A DNA stretch of 5,250 nt from Candidatus Woesearchaeota archaeon (GTDB lineage Archaea; Nanobdellota; Nanobdellia; Woesearchaeales; GW2011-AR4), in assembly GCA_030631975.1 (NCBI GenBank), contig DAOVKD010000059.1:1-5250 (forward strand), written 5' to 3'. The notes under the pieces were generated by a model. That model worked only from the letters and a program-made list of their open reading frames with translations, was not told where the DNA came from and searched no databases. Below, one piece after another: positions 4,564 through 5,250 of the stretch. Position numbers and translations under genes: made by a program. Numbering within the stretch: the stretch's first letter is position 1; every line of letters begins with the position of its first letter.

Positions 4564-4586
4564 TTTCTAATTAAATCGAATAGAAA
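4564..4586. promoter_or_regulatory. Candidate operator palindrome TTTCTA-N11-TAGAAA
   Basis: Perfect 6-base arms at 4564-4569 and 4581-4586 with an 11-base spacer lie between the two divergent TATA boxes and directly upstream of the regulator's own box. Position and symmetry fit a dimeric winged-helix repressor site. In AT-rich DNA the arms could arise by chance. Confidence 0.35.
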
Positions 4587-4588
4587 GA

Positions 4589-4596
4589 TTTTAATA
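4589..4596 (+). promoter_or_regulatory. TATA box of the winged-helix regulator, leaderless spacing
   Basis: TTTTAATA, preceded by a purine-rich GAAAGA that could serve as BRE, is centred about 26 bases before ATG 4619. No Shine-Dalgarno precedes the ATG, so a leaderless transcript is likely. Confidence 0.55.
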
Positions 4597-4618
4597 GTAA
4601 TATCGAAACCCTGTTATT

Positions 4619-4996
4619 ATGCCTTTACACGAAGAGATATTTCATAAAGCCTTAGCTTCTGATATAAGAAGAGGAATACTTATCAGCTTGTCTAAAAAGG
4701 AAAAATACCTTAGTGAGATTTCTAATGAGATAAAGAAAAAACCCCAAACAGTAGATTTTCATCTAAATTTATTGGAAGAAATTGGTTTAATAGGAAGTAA
4801 ATGGAAAGAAGGAAAAAAATATTATTTTTTAAAGGACAGAAAGATATTAGATTTTTTAAGGGAAGGGAGGCCAGTGCCCTTATATTTAAGACCTAAACCG
4901 CCGCATGAGATTGTAATTGATGCCTGGAATGATCTTTCTAAAAAACTGGACAGGATAGAGAAGAAAGTTGACAGGATATTAATGAATAAGAAATAA
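4619..4996 (+). CDS. ArsR-like winged-helix regulator with PPHE coiled-coil tail
   Basis: This 125-residue protein is a probable DNA-binding transcription regulator. Residues 9-75 form an ArsR-type winged helix: a first helix HKALASDIRRGILISL (9-24), the helix-turn-helix YLSEISNEIKKKPQTVDFHL (30-49) with LLEEIGLI (51-58) after it, and a wing GSKWKEGKKYYFLKD (59-73). A linker (76-92) leads to KPPHE (93-97) and a C-terminal heptad coil with hydrophobic residues at 106, 110, 113, 117 and 120, including LDRI (110-113). The N-terminus PLHEEI (2-7) resembles the microprotein's PPHEEI (19-24). There is no Cys, so it is not a thiol metal sensor of the classical ArsR type, though its histidines could bind metal. 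It is divergent from the PPH membrane gene, which it may control, and it probably controls itself. It ends directly against the convergent gene at 4997. ATG 4619 fits the leaderless promoter. Confidence 0.85.
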   Translation: MPLHEEIFHKALASDIRRGILISLSKKEKYLSEISNEIKKKPQTVDFHLNLLEEIGLIGSKWKEGKKYYFLKDRKILDFLREGRPVPLYLRPKPPHEIVIDAWNDLSKKLDRIEKKVDRILMNKK

Positions 4997-5250
4997 TCAC
5001 TTATTAAACATCTCATCAAATTTTTCCTTTGCCTTGTTTTCTTTATGGTAGATTAAATGGGATGCTCGCTTCTCAAATAAGGCTATGGCAATGTGAATTA
5101 AGTCTGTCTGGTAATCCTTAAGGCCTTTTTCCTGCATAATGCGTTTAGAGTCATCAATGCATTCCTTAAACATACTTATGTTTTCTGCTTTTGACTTATC
5201 TTCCTGCTCTTTTTCCTCTGTTTCTGTTAGAGTTACCTCTTCCCATTGTG
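4997..5250 (-). CDS. C-terminal part of an unrecognised protein, cut by window edge
   Basis: A - strand frame is open from the window end (first complete codon 5246-5248) to a TGA at 4997-4999, showing 83 C-terminal residues. The visible part begins with QWEEVTLTETEEKEQEDKSK, a charged, probably disordered or helical stretch. It continues into a helix-rich domain with MFKECIDDSKRIMQEKG, LIHIAIALFEKRASHLIYHK and an end in EKFDEMFNK. No membrane segment or catalytic motif is visible, and I do not recognise the family. It was found by direct translation; its start is outside the window. Its stop codon begins at the base after the regulator's stop on the other strand, so the two genes converge with no gap. 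The amino acid composition and lack of internal stops over 250 bases support a real gene. Confidence 0.72.
   Translation of the reverse strand, partial: QWEEVTLTETEEKEQEDKSKAENISMFKECIDDSKRIMQEKGLKDYQTDLIHIAIALFEKRASHLIYHKENKAKEKFDEMFNK

Larger units (their letters stand above)
4489..4618. promoter_or_regulatory. Divergent promoter region of membrane gene and regulator
   Basis: This 130-base AT-rich gap separates the two divergent starts. It contains TATA-like boxes for both directions, a candidate operator (4564-4586), two ATCGAA words 27 bases apart (4575-4580 and 4602-4607), and a short near-palindrome AAGAAACTTCTT (4500-4511) within the leader of the - strand gene. Confidence 0.65.

Noticed and set aside
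4304..4647. + strand open frames over the membrane gene and promoter region
   Set aside because: The - strand frame has a start with GGAG, a PPH N-terminus matching its neighbours and coherent membrane helices; the + frames run over promoter DNA without such signals.

Overview
The window reads as an AT-rich archaeal chromosome segment. The evidence is a fibrillarin gene, a tryptophanyl-tRNA synthetase of the archaeal/eukaryal type, TATA-box promoters (one placed for a leaderless mRNA) and Shine-Dalgarno sites matching GGAGGTGA. The compact layout, lysine-rich proteins and divergent versions of standard enzymes suggest a small-genome archaeon, possibly a DPANN lineage such as Woesearchaeota or Pacearchaeota. 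That lineage call is inference.

Left part (1-3735), all on the + strand, is mostly housekeeping. It holds the 3' part of fibrillarin (flpA, to 632), a 200-base AT-rich gap with a TATA-like box, ribulose-phosphate 3-epimerase (833-1492), an EamA/DMT transporter one base downstream (1494-2354), tryptophanyl-tRNA synthetase (trpS, 2395-3483) and a 71-residue two-helix membrane protein with a clear ribosome-binding site (3520-3735). The epimerase has Gln at the position of a canonical metal-ligand His. The TrpRS has Thr for the second His of its HIGH signature.

Middle part (3736-4254) is a dense block of nested direct and inverted repeats. It surrounds a 43-residue gene on the - strand (3935-4066) that has a perfect Shine-Dalgarno. 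A 37-base imperfect inverted repeat closely brackets this gene. Two 21-base stem-loops of the same design, with compensatory base changes, sit at the outer edges of the block.

Right part (4255-5250) has a 77-residue membrane protein on the - strand (4255-4488), a divergent promoter region with a candidate operator, a winged-helix regulator on the + strand (4619-4996), and the C-terminal part of an unrecognised - strand gene that abuts the regulator tail to tail (4997-5250).

The most interesting signal is that three unrelated-looking neighbours share a Pro-Pro-His motif: the 43-residue peptide, the membrane protein and the regulator. The peptide and the regulator also share a KPPHE plus LDRI heptad-coil tail, with the motif-to-coil spacing differing by exactly one heptad. 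This suggests a small regulatory or sensory module (membrane protein, microprotein, DNA-binding regulator) that I do not recognise as a described system. Its function is inferred only.
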